From: Alphaproteobacteria bacterium
GTDB taxonomy: Bacteria; Pseudomonadota; Alphaproteobacteria; Rhodospirillales; Casp-alpha2
Length of the DNA: 64,000 nt
NCBI GenBank assembly: GCA_024279135.1
Contig: JAJRRU010000001.1
Span: forward strand, 95,945 to 159,944
Direction: 5' to 3'
In this document: positions 56,116 through 62,880 of the stretch, in pieces
How the letters are laid out: the number at the start of each line of letters is the position of its first letter
Numbering within the stretch: the stretch's first letter is position 1
The notes under the pieces: generated by a model
What the model was told of the DNA's origin: nothing
The model's input: the letters and a program-made list of their open reading frames with translations, nothing else
Databases searched by the model: none
Position numbers and translations under genes: made by a program

Positions 56116-56146
56116 GGATGCCGCAAGGATGCCGCACGGTGCCGCA
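56116..56146 (+). repeat. Three 11-base-spaced repeats of GGATGCCGCA
   Basis: GGATGCCGCA at 56116 and 56127, then GGTGCCGCA at 56138, one helical turn apart. They lie between tRNA-Phe and the exonuclease gene, at the start of the accessory region. A phased protein-binding array (for example integrase arm sites) or a simple repeat is possible. Confidence 0.65.
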
Positions 56147-56243
56147 TGGGAATCTTAAATGTTCCCCGTTTGTTTACCCTATCTTACGTCAGTGCCAGCG
56201 TTAATGCATAGACAGTTTCTGAAAAACAAATTATGAAACCGTG

Positions 56244-56747
56244 ATGTCAATCTTTACAGCCATCGACTTTGAAACCGCCGATTATAAACGCGATAGCGCA
56301 TGTGCAGTTGCGACTGTCACTGTCGAGAATAATAATATTGTTCATCGTTATACCCAGTTGCTTCGTCCGCCTCGCTCAAAATTTGTTTTTACGTACATTC
56401 ACGGCATAACCTGGGCAGATGTTCAAGGCAGCCCGACCTTTGCCGAAGCATGGCCTGAGCTTGAAGCGATCATTGAGCGTAGTGATTTCATGGTCGCGCA
56501 CAACGCACCGTTTGATAAAGGTGTCCTGAATAAATGCTGTGAAGCTGCCGGGATTATAACACCGGACAAAAGGTTTAGCTGCACTGTTAAAGCCGCACGC
56601 GAAGCATGGCAGGGCCTTCCGTCTCACAAACTCAACGTCGTGAGCGATCACCTTGGTATCGCGCTACAGCACCATGATGCGGCATCTGACGCGGAAGTCT
56701 GCGCGAAGATCGCGATTGCAGCTATGGAGCTTGGGATTTCTTTATAA
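56244..56747 (+). CDS. DEDDh 3'-5' exonuclease (RNase T / DNA polymerase III epsilon-like)
   Basis: About 167 residues. The exonuclease metal sites are visible: FTAIDFETADY (DxE), VAHNAPFDKGVL (second Asp) and HHDAASDAEV (His and last Asp). The protein has only the nuclease domain, as in many phage or island exonucleases; it is shorter than DnaQ. GTG 56241 is an alternative start. It stands alone between tRNA-Phe and a partial tRNA-Ser, in DNA with a lower GC content. Confidence 0.83.
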   Translation: MSIFTAIDFETADYKRDSACAVATVTVENNNIVHRYTQLLRPPRSKFVFTYIHGITWADVQGSPTFAEAWPELEAIIERSDFMVAHNAPFDKGVLNKCCEAAGIITPDKRFSCTVKAAREAWQGLPSHKLNVVSDHLGIALQHHDAASDAEVCAKIAIAAMELGISL

Positions 56748-56789
56748 CCTAACCTTTGTTTTGGCAGCCGTGCTGAATACTCCCAGGGT

Positions 56790-56850
56790 GGAGATATGCC
56801 GGAGTGGTCGAACGGGGCGGTCTCGAAAACTGCCCCGAGGCATATACGCC
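56790..56850 (+). pseudogene. 5' fragment of tRNA-Ser (anticodon CGA), 3' half missing
   Basis: GGAGATATGCCGGAGTGGTC starts like a tRNA-Ser, followed by GAACGGGGCGGT, the loop CTCGAAA (anticodon CGA at 56824-56826) and ACTGCC. The D arm and anticodon stem are intact. After it comes GGC-ATATAC-GCC, perhaps the variable arm, but no T arm and no TATCTCC to close the acceptor stem. The 3' half was replaced, as happens when an element integrates at a tRNA gene. Confidence 0.72.
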
Positions 56851-57053
56851 ATGGGACAAAAAGGCACTAAACCCCACAAAATAAAAGGGTTACAGCCCTT
56901 TCCGTATTTTCGCGTCCCACCCCATTTTAGCCAATACCACCTAGTTAGGTGGTTAGTTAGGTGGCAGGTGTTCGCGTGATGTTCATGGGGGAAATATAGG
57001 CCATGTTCACGAAATGTCCGCTAATCGAGCAGTACGTGACGGTGCGCTTTCAA
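56851..57053. other. Island edge with short inverted repeats
   Basis: No gene. It contains AAAGGG-TTACAG-CCCTTT (about 56885-56902), an ATGGGAC...GTCCCA inverted pair around it, and CCACCTA-GT-TAGGTGG with a further TTAGTTAGGTGG copy just after. These may belong to a recombination site or to a terminator; no T-run follows. Confidence 0.45.
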
Positions 57054-57578
57054 TTAAGCGTTTTCGTGTTTGTGTACTGCCGCCAGAAGGTTGATCTGAA
57101 TCGCGGTATTGGCTTTCATGGCAATCTCGGAAAATTCATAAACCTGCGGCGGTATGGATAGCGTAGTCTGCCGGGTCAGATAATGATTGAGCAAGCTCAG
57201 GTGCCACAAAGTATGCCCGCTTGCGGCATAGACCGGAGCGGCTAGAGCATCAACCTTTTCAAGCTGTTTCCTGACATTCTGACGCGAGCATTTGGCAAGG
57301 GCCGCGATTTCACTGGTCCCGACTATATCCGGCTGTACCTCAACCAGTCTGACACCGGGAATGGCGGCTTCCACATTCTCCTTGGCCGAGGCAAGCGCAC
57401 TGGCGGCGCTTGTTGCTTCCCGCGCAAATTCAAGCGCTATATGCCCCTTCTTTCCGACACCGGGCAGAGCATCATCGCACCCGGCCTCAAAAAGTGCATC
57501 AAGATGAGCGTCAGCTTCCGGTCTGTCTTCCGGCAGAAGGTAGACCAGAGTAAATTCAAAAATGCTTTTGTCGCTCAT
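57054..57578 (-). CDS. HicB-like/HTH antitoxin candidate
   Basis: 174 residues from ATG 57578. The N-terminal half (SIFEFTLVYLLPEDRPEADA, then LFEAGCDDALPGVGKKGHIAL) resembles the HicB fold that binds a HicA toxin. The C-terminal half holds a helix-turn-helix (TSEIAALAKCSRQNVRKQLEKV) and a hydrophobic helix. The frame opens at 57764 but that reads through the toxin gene. Its start lies one base after the stop of the HicA-like gene, so the pair is co-translated. A palindrome in front of the pair fits autoregulation by this protein. Confidence 0.68.
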   Translation of the reverse strand: MSDKSIFEFTLVYLLPEDRPEADAHLDALFEAGCDDALPGVGKKGHIALEFAREATSAASALASAKENVEAAIPGVRLVEVQPDIVGTSEIAALAKCSRQNVRKQLEKVDALAAPVYAASGHTLWHLSLLNHYLTRQTTLSIPPQVYEFSEIAMKANTAIQINLLAAVHKHENA

Positions 57579-57579
57579 A

Positions 57580-57855
57580 TCAGCCCTCGTTTTCCGTACC
57601 ATCTGCATTCTCGTAAATGCAGGTATCAATCTTCTGGATAATGCGCCTGGCAAAATTTTGCGGCGACCGGGGCGTGCTCCAGATCGACATAATACAAAAC
57701 TCACCGCAACGGCAATCCTTGTCATTATTAGGGCAAAGTATCCGTCCCCAGGCATGACCTTCACTCTTAATCACCCGCCAGCCCTTTGATTCAGCATACT
57801 CAACGGCGGCCTGTATCTCTTTGTTGGGGTGCTTGTGCTTTGGTCGCTGTGCCAT
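57580..57855 (-). CDS. HicA-like mRNA interferase toxin candidate
   Basis: 91 residues. KEIQAAVEYAESKGWRVIKSEGHAWGRILCP resembles a HicA double-stranded RNA-binding fold, with the active His in the GHAWG turn (HicA has a G-S-H-H pattern). A Cys-rich stretch (CRCGEFCIMSIWSTPRSP) follows, which HicA does not usually have. First gene of the pair. Toxin status is inferred from fold-like features and the partner downstream. Confidence 0.62.
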   Translation of the reverse strand: MAQRPKHKHPNKEIQAAVEYAESKGWRVIKSEGHAWGRILCPNNDKDCRCGEFCIMSIWSTPRSPQNFARRIIQKIDTCIYENADGTENEG

Positions 57856-57890
57856 TGTGTTCTTTTCTGATAATAGGGATTTTCCGAACA

Positions 57891-57906
57891 GTTGTCAATT
57901 GACAAC
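57891..57906. promoter_or_regulatory. Perfect 16-base palindrome upstream of the toxin-antitoxin pair
   Basis: GTTGTCAATTGACAAC is a perfect inverted repeat, 36 bases before the toxin start. A likely operator for the HTH antitoxin. Confidence 0.65.
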
Positions 57907-58010
57907 TAGGTGCGAATGTTTTGATAACAAAAGTCATTAATAGCGAAAACAACCGTCACTTTCACGTTTTATTTATGCTAAACAGGAAAAATGAAACGTC
58001 TGTTGAGGGC

Positions 58011-58685
58011 TTATTTAAGTATATATGATCGTAAACGTGAAAGCATTTTCTGCGCGATTTTAGATGGTATCTTCTCGCTTAGAGTTTTCAAATCTACTAC
58101 GCAGCATTTTCGAATAATCTGTCCACTTTTACAGGGGCAAATCCAGTGTCCTCGCGGCCAATCTTTTGAAAGAATTCTCAAGAGATATTCGATCTTTTTT
58201 TCGTTCCTAGCGCAATCGAGTATCTCTGCAAAAGCGTCAAGAATCCCTTCTTTTCCGTGATTCCGCTCACCGAATGGCCAGTTTCCAGTTGCCAATTTTA
58301 TGTGCTGGCCAAGAAAGTAATTTTTTAATGGTCCATCGAAATATGCCTGTATTGAATTATCTTCATTTGTAGCAAGCCACTCTTCCCATATTACCACACA
58401 ACAACTTCCGTCATCATTCATATGATGCGCGGGTGTTTGCGGTATATTGTTTCCCGGTGCCGATACCCGTGGCTCGATATTCGGATATGAGGAAGCAAGG
58501 ACAACTAATATTGAGAATTCAGCGATTGCTCCATCGCTTGTGTGCTCTGCAAGCGTAGGAGTAACGACGAAACGACCTTCGACGATAACGTTGCCATTTT
58601 TGATGCTCGCAGACAGCCTTGGCTGAACAAAGGCGATAACTGATCTAACGGTACGAAGCAATCGCTGTAATCGGAATTCCCTCAT
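58011..58685 (-). CDS. E2-like ubiquitin-conjugating protein of short type II CBASS, with SEC-C-type motif
   Basis: About 224 residues from ATG 58685, which overlaps the CD-NTase stop (ATGA). The E2 fold pattern is clear: SILVVLASSYPNIEPRV, then HHMNDDGSCCVVIWEEWL with the catalytic Cys at 95 or 96. After about residue 150 there is a helix and then WICPCKSGQIIRKCC (C183, C185, C194, C195), the spacing of a SEC-C zinc motif. In E2-only CBASS, the E2 primes the CD-NTase without an E1 or JAB protein. The C-terminal zinc motif is an addition I do not know from the well-studied versions. Last gene of the defence operon. Confidence 0.75.
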   Translation of the reverse strand: MREFRLQRLLRTVRSVIAFVQPRLSASIKNGNVIVEGRFVVTPTLAEHTSDGAIAEFSILVVLASSYPNIEPRVSAPGNNIPQTPAHHMNDDGSCCVVIWEEWLATNEDNSIQAYFDGPLKNYFLGQHIKLATGNWPFGERNHGKEGILDAFAEILDCARNEKKIEYLLRILSKDWPRGHWICPCKSGQIIRKCCVVDLKTLSEKIPSKIAQKMLSRLRSYILK

Positions 58686-59890
58686 TTGCACCAAGGTTGA
58701 GTTGCTCCGCCATCGCTTGCGATTTTTGCCGCCTCTGCCACGCCGGAAGATACAATCGCGGGGGCTGTAACAGCTATCAAGGGCAATACAGTTGCGACCG
58801 TTGCTTTGGTAAGAGATTCCTGGAGCGCATCAGGAATATCACTGTACCGGCTTGCCCGCAGGTATTCACCAAAATCGCGTTGAGCTGCATCCAGCCAGCT
58901 ATAAAACTTTTTCTCCTTGTCTTGATCTTCTTTCCATTTATCGGCAAAGTTTTCTTCCGGGTTTACGGGGTTGGCAACCCACTTCTCACCATTGCGATCT
59001 TCGATAAAATTAGCCATTCCCTTAAGAATTGATTCTAGTGCTTCACTGATCGTCGCTTCATCGTTATAACAATGCGCCGCCAGCGTTGTGATAATGATTG
59101 AGATCGGCTTGTTTTCGTCACCTTCAAACGTGGTGTCACGATGACGCTTCAGTAGTTGTATCGCCCTTTGAAGAGGTGTTTTAATTTTGTACTCGGGGAT
59201 TTCATCAACGCTCGCGTAAATGCTTTCACGAGCCAGCACCGTATGCTTGCGGGCTGTGATTGCGTCACCCTGGCGTGAGGTGAACCAGACGGCGTAACCT
59301 TTGGGGTTGCTGACCGGCCAATCTTCGCAACGAACCCGGAAATTCGGATCGGTCTTATCGGTAATGGCGATTGCCTTTGACCATAAACCTTCATTGGCAA
59401 CGACGCTAAAATGCATACGGCTTTCCAGCATGACCCGATAAGAATCAGCGTTTGGCAGTGCCGGGAGTATGTCCATATGAAAATTGGCACTGTCAGAATA
59501 TTCCAGGGTCCAGCACCTTCGTCCATCGTCAGGTTCTTTTTTCATGGCGTTGGTTTTTGCATAGCTCTTAATCTCAACACCGACAGCGTCTTTAAGTTCT
59601 GCCATCGTAAAGTCGTTCTTGGTTGCTTTCAGTGTGCAGACCAGATCAACGTCGTAATTACCTGAATCTCCGAGCGGTCGTATAACCGTACCTAAAAGGA
59701 ACGAGCCTTGGGGGGATATCTCAGGATCATATTGACTAATGCTAGAATCTTTGCGATCAAGCCAGTCACCAATGGACGCATAACGTTTTCTTGCGATTTC
59801 ATCCAGGTGCTCAGGGATATCAATCGCCTCGGCAATTGCTTCAAGCACTTCTTCGTGGGTTTTGAGCTTCTTGTCATCAATCATATTCAT
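58682..59890 (-). CDS. CD-NTase (cGAS/DncV-like nucleotidyltransferase) of CBASS
   Basis: 402 residues. The nucleotidyltransferase core has GSF (62-64) then D80-x-D82 (GNYDVDLVC) and the third Asp D140 (NFHMDILPAL): a complete catalytic set. An extended helical C-terminal domain follows (LQRAIQLLKRHRD). The product would be a cyclic di- or trinucleotide that activates the patatin next door. The C-terminus ends GGATQPWCK, not in Gly as in E1-E2 conjugating systems. The frame opens at 59944; ATG 59890 has AGG upstream and lies one base after the patatin stop, so it is preferred. Confidence 0.85.
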   Translation of the reverse strand: MNMIDDKKLKTHEEVLEAIAEAIDIPEHLDEIARKRYASIGDWLDRKDSSISQYDPEISPQGSFLLGTVIRPLGDSGNYDVDLVCTLKATKNDFTMAELKDAVGVEIKSYAKTNAMKKEPDDGRRCWTLEYSDSANFHMDILPALPNADSYRVMLESRMHFSVVANEGLWSKAIAITDKTDPNFRVRCEDWPVSNPKGYAVWFTSRQGDAITARKHTVLARESIYASVDEIPEYKIKTPLQRAIQLLKRHRDTTFEGDENKPISIIITTLAAHCYNDEATISEALESILKGMANFIEDRNGEKWVANPVNPEENFADKWKEDQDKEKKFYSWLDAAQRDFGEYLRASRYSDIPDALQESLTKATVATVLPLIAVTAPAIVSSGVAEAAKIASDGGATQPWCK

Positions 59891-59891
59891 A

Positions 59892-60875
59892 TTAGCACCT
59901 GTAAATTGGTTCAAATGGTTCAGTGGGGGAGGTGAAAAAGACATTCATCAAGTCTAGCTTCTTGATTCGGGCCTCTGCAAATGCGCGGCTTTTCAGCTTT
60001 TGAATTTTGCTTGTGTCATCCAGGGTGAAAAAGCCTTCAGGGACAGGCTGGGTAATTCGATGGATGGCTTTATGATTGGCCCCGCCAACGTCACCTGTTA
60101 AAATGTGAGCAAGACCGTTGGAGCCAAATGATTGTCCTGCCATAAAAAGCCCGGCGAGTTTAGGTGCGAGCCGCGCCGCACCATAAGCATCACGCATCTC
60201 AACAACGTCTTCAAGGCAACCCACACTGAGAACCTGAATTTCCTTCGGGTTCCAGCCAAGCGTTCCTATTCCTTCGGCAACTGCTATTCCTGTTGGGTTG
60301 TTCGCCCAGATTCCGCCATCTACCAACCCAACATCCCGAGCGGTAATGAACTCCTGAAAGTAGGTTGGTGCCGCCGCAGTCGCCATAGCAGCATCCCGGG
60401 CAAAATCTTTGTAATCAGTTCTAAGGCGCTCGTGATGAGCGGTTTTGAAAATATACACCTCCCCCTTTTGTTGATGCCATGCCGGGATCATCAGGCGCGT
60501 TTTGGCATCTCCGATTTTGCGATCACCAAGAACCTCGTTTATGGCAGATTGCAGTCCATCAGCATTATATTTTGGCCCCCATGTTAACCATTTAATACTA
60601 CGAAAGGCTCGCTCCGCCCAGCCTCGCAATCCGGTGTGCTGTTGCGAGAATATTTCCGGCCCGCGCTTTTCATAGAGTTCGAGAATATCTTTTGCGGGCA
60701 GGCCCATGGCCAGAGCGATGGCAATAATACCGCCCGTTGACGTGCCCACTATCAGATCAAAGTATTCGTGAATTGGGCGATCCAAATCGTCTTCAAGGGT
60801 CGCCAGAAATGCAGCCGGGAAAGTTCCCCGAATTCCGCCGCCATCTATGGAAAGTATTCTTCGCATCGTAATCAA
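59892..60875 (-). CDS. CapV-like patatin phospholipase effector
   Basis: 327 residues. Patatin hallmarks: oxyanion loop GGGIRG (12-17), nucleophile elbow GTSTG (S46 at 44-48) and the catalytic Asp in DGG (186-188). In CBASS, CapV is switched on by the cyclic nucleotide from the CD-NTase and breaks down membrane phospholipid, killing the infected cell. Upstream ATG 60866 is an alternative start. It lies six bases after the HNH gene, and its stop is one base before the CD-NTase ATG. Confidence 0.88.
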   Translation of the reverse strand: MITMRRILSIDGGGIRGTFPAAFLATLEDDLDRPIHEYFDLIVGTSTGGIIAIALAMGLPAKDILELYEKRGPEIFSQQHTGLRGWAERAFRSIKWLTWGPKYNADGLQSAINEVLGDRKIGDAKTRLMIPAWHQQKGEVYIFKTAHHERLRTDYKDFARDAAMATAAAPTYFQEFITARDVGLVDGGIWANNPTGIAVAEGIGTLGWNPKEIQVLSVGCLEDVVEMRDAYGAARLAPKLAGLFMAGQSFGSNGLAHILTGDVGGANHKAIHRITQPVPEGFFTLDDTSKIQKLKSRAFAEARIKKLDLMNVFFTSPTEPFEPIYRC

Positions 60876-60881
60876 ATTCTC

Positions 60882-61286
60882 CTATTTAGGCTCGTGGTTA
60901 CCGCCGACAAATGCCCCAATCGCGGCTCCGGCAATCGCTCCAAGTGGGCCAAGACGTGAGCCAAGTACGGCCCCGCTTAATCCGCCGATCAATGCATTTC
61001 TTTTCTTCTTCTTGCGAGGAAGAGGAGCGGATTTAAAACCGTTTTTCCGGCGTGCTATTTGGGTGGATGACGCTTGTTTGCTGCGGTTGCATGAAACACA
61101 GGCCGGATAAAGATTTTGTAGGCGGTCCGACCCGCCTTTGGCTTTCGGGTTTGAGTGTTCGACCTCCCAGGCACCCCGGCTGCCGGGCTTGCCGTAGTTT
61201 TTACGGGCCAGCTTTTTGCGGCAGATATGGCAATACCCATCCGTCTTTTTGTAAATTCTATCCTGTTGCTGTTTCGTAAAAGCCAT
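60882..61286 (-). CDS. HNH nuclease with C-terminal glycine zipper
   Basis: 134 residues from ATG 61286 (GGAG upstream). HNH core: zinc pairs C19-x2-C22 and C63-x2-C66, with E43-H44 in WEVEHSNPKAKGG and N58. A basic linker (RKKKKR) joins it to a C-terminal segment of about 30 residues with the pattern GGLSGAVLGSRLGPLGAIAG and AAIGAFVGG, a glycine-zipper type membrane hairpin. An HNH fold tied to a glycine-zipper is unusual and suggests a membrane-bound or pore-linked nuclease. It sits between DUF2188 and the patatin gene in the operon. Role unproven. Confidence 0.78.
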   Translation of the reverse strand: MAFTKQQQDRIYKKTDGYCHICRKKLARKNYGKPGSRGAWEVEHSNPKAKGGSDRLQNLYPACVSCNRSKQASSTQIARRKNGFKSAPLPRKKKKRNALIGGLSGAVLGSRLGPLGAIAGAAIGAFVGGNHEPK

Positions 61287-61300
61287 GCGCGGTGTTCTCC

Positions 61301-61543
61301 TTAATGTTTCTGGTCTTTGGGAGGACAAGGATCGTTGCCCGGCGCGACGGTATCTGAATCGCGCCATTTACCGTCACGGCCTTGAATGCGGACTTCTCCG
61401 CCGCCCAGGTTCTTTACAACTTGCTTTGCTGTTCCTTCAGCTTCACGCTGGGTGTCGTGAACACTACTGGCACGTTCTGCGCCTCCGGCTTTTACTGCCC
61501 AGCCTTTTGGATGGTTCACTACGTATCGGTCATTATCTGACAT
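61301..61543 (-). CDS. DUF2188 protein
   Basis: 80 residues: RYVVNHPKGWAVKAGGAERA, SSVHDTQREAEGTAKQVVKN, GGGEVRIQGRDGKWRDSDTV, with the C-terminus PGNDPCPPKDQKH. This is the DUF2188 pattern (a small alpha/beta protein; function unknown). It is the first gene of the CBASS operon, 14 bases before the HNH gene. The family also occurs alone, so its tie to defence is only by place. Confidence 0.82.
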   Translation of the reverse strand: MSDNDRYVVNHPKGWAVKAGGAERASSVHDTQREAEGTAKQVVKNLGGGEVRIQGRDGKWRDSDTVAPGNDPCPPKDQKH

Positions 61544-61882
61544 TTTAAACTCCTAATTAGTCAAAATATCTCGTAGGGGATGTAATTATAGAAAAGAGGC
61601 ATATTGACGGATATAGCCTGTATTTTGTGCTTCGCAACTCTATTGAGCGGAAATATGGTATGCCCTCTTCCCAAAATAGTGCCGCATGATGCTTAACTTC
61701 AATAAATACGCTGTTTACTTTTACAACTTTAGATTCTGTTTTTCAGTTGCAAAAATGAATTTCATCGTTCATTCATAGATATAGGCTGTCGCGGAGCGGG
61801 CTCTCGGACAAAAAAATAAAAATAAATGTCTGGCTTCGAGGTTTTGAACGGCCTTAGTTAGTGAATATAAGGAACGTTGCCA
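61544..61882. promoter_or_regulatory. Divergent promoter region between the CBASS operon and the sigma/ImmA trio
   Basis: About 340 bases, AT-rich, no gene. Both operons must start here. I could not identify a repeat, clear -35/-10 or palindrome; TTGACG occurs at about 61605 without a well-spaced -10. The trio's sigma-like protein may read an atypical promoter here. Confidence 0.5.
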
Positions 61883-62452
61883 GTGTCACCACGATCTATA
61901 GATGAAAGCATAACGGTTGATGAGGTTCGAGAAATTCTCGAAGCGCTAACTCATGCCGATAAGTATAGACTTTCGTGTCAAAGCGCTATTTTCGCGCAAA
62001 GCAGTGGGATGGCCTCAGAAGATTTATTACATGAAGCTATGCGTCGAGCGCTTGACGGGAGCCGAGTTTGTCCGCGCTCTACAAATTTTATGGTATTTTT
62101 GCGGAACTCTATGCGAAGCATTGCATTTGAAGAACGCAAACAATGGAAACGGGACACGCCATTGGGGATGGATTTGAATGAGAGAAATCCAATCATCAGA
62201 GAGCGTGATACGAGGCCAACTCCTGAAGAGATCATCGCAAATGAGCAAGACGAAAAAGAAAAAATTTGCACTATAGAAGAAATGTTTGCTGATGACCCCA
62301 AGGGCTTGGCAATCGTAATGGGGGATATGGATGGGTGTACACCAGCAGAGATATGTGAAATTGAGCCAATGTCTGAAAAGGGATATGCAACTGCTCGCAG
62401 ACGAGTACGGCGAGCTATTGGGAAGAAGTTTCAGGAAGGGCGTATAAAATGA
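61883..62452 (+). CDS. Sigma-70-like regulator
   Basis: About 189 residues from GTG 61883, with AAGGA upstream (a TTG at 61877 is the longest frame). Regions 2 and 4 of an ECF-type sigma are suggested by GMASEDLLHEAMRRALDG, STNFMVFLRNSMRSIAFEER and the HTH-like DGCTPAEICEIEPMSEKG before YATARRRVRRAI. The match is distant, and it could be a sigma-like adaptor. It is translationally coupled (ATGA) to the next gene. Confidence 0.68.
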   Translation: MSPRSIDESITVDEVREILEALTHADKYRLSCQSAIFAQSSGMASEDLLHEAMRRALDGSRVCPRSTNFMVFLRNSMRSIAFEERKQWKRDTPLGMDLNERNPIIRERDTRPTPEEIIANEQDEKEKICTIEEMFADDPKGLAIVMGDMDGCTPAEICEIEPMSEKGYATARRRVRRAIGKKFQEGRIK

Positions 62453-62880
62453 CTGAAATTCAAAATCACGATCAAGAAAAACTTATGCGATTAGCAGAAA
62501 GCCTGGCATCAGACCTTAATGAAATGAGCGATGATGAAATTCTGGCTGAGGCTAAAGAAAACGGTGAAGACATTGACGCTATTGCAAGTCATGTGTCGGC
62601 GCTTATTTCCAATGTCATTCATGAAGCCGGTGCAGGAAGGCTCGCAGCAGCACGCAAAGCATATGATGAACGCCAGGCTCGCCATTCTGTAGATGTGTCT
62701 GGTTGGTCGCTAGATAAAAAGCGCATGATACTCAATCAGGTCGCAAAGAATGATAATTCGTCACAGCAAAACCTCACACTTGCTGCTCGGAGCGGTGAAG
62801 ATTCGGAAGCTGATATTGATAGCCTGCTCCAAGACTTGATGGATATCGGCGCGATTGATGATGAAGGCAATCCGGTATGA
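62449..62880 (+). CDS. Acidic helical protein between sigma and ImmA/IrrE genes
   Basis: 143 residues, no recognised domain, rich in Asp/Glu and predicted nearly all helix, with NEMSDDEILAEAKENG, IDAIASHVSALISN and IDSLLQDLMDIGAIDDEG. Four-base overlaps on both sides put it in an obligate trio. It would fit an anti-sigma or inhibitor protein that the downstream protease cleaves, but no functional motif proves this. Confidence 0.7.
   Translation: MTEIQNHDQEKLMRLAESLASDLNEMSDDEILAEAKENGEDIDAIASHVSALISNVIHEAGAGRLAAARKAYDERQARHSVDVSGWSLDKKRMILNQVAKNDNSSQQNLTLAARSGEDSEADIDSLLQDLMDIGAIDDEGNPV

Noticed and set aside
57991..58260. 89-codon plus-strand frame near the toxin operator
   Set aside because: Antisense to the 3' end of the E2-like gene; the E2 frame has the better evidence.
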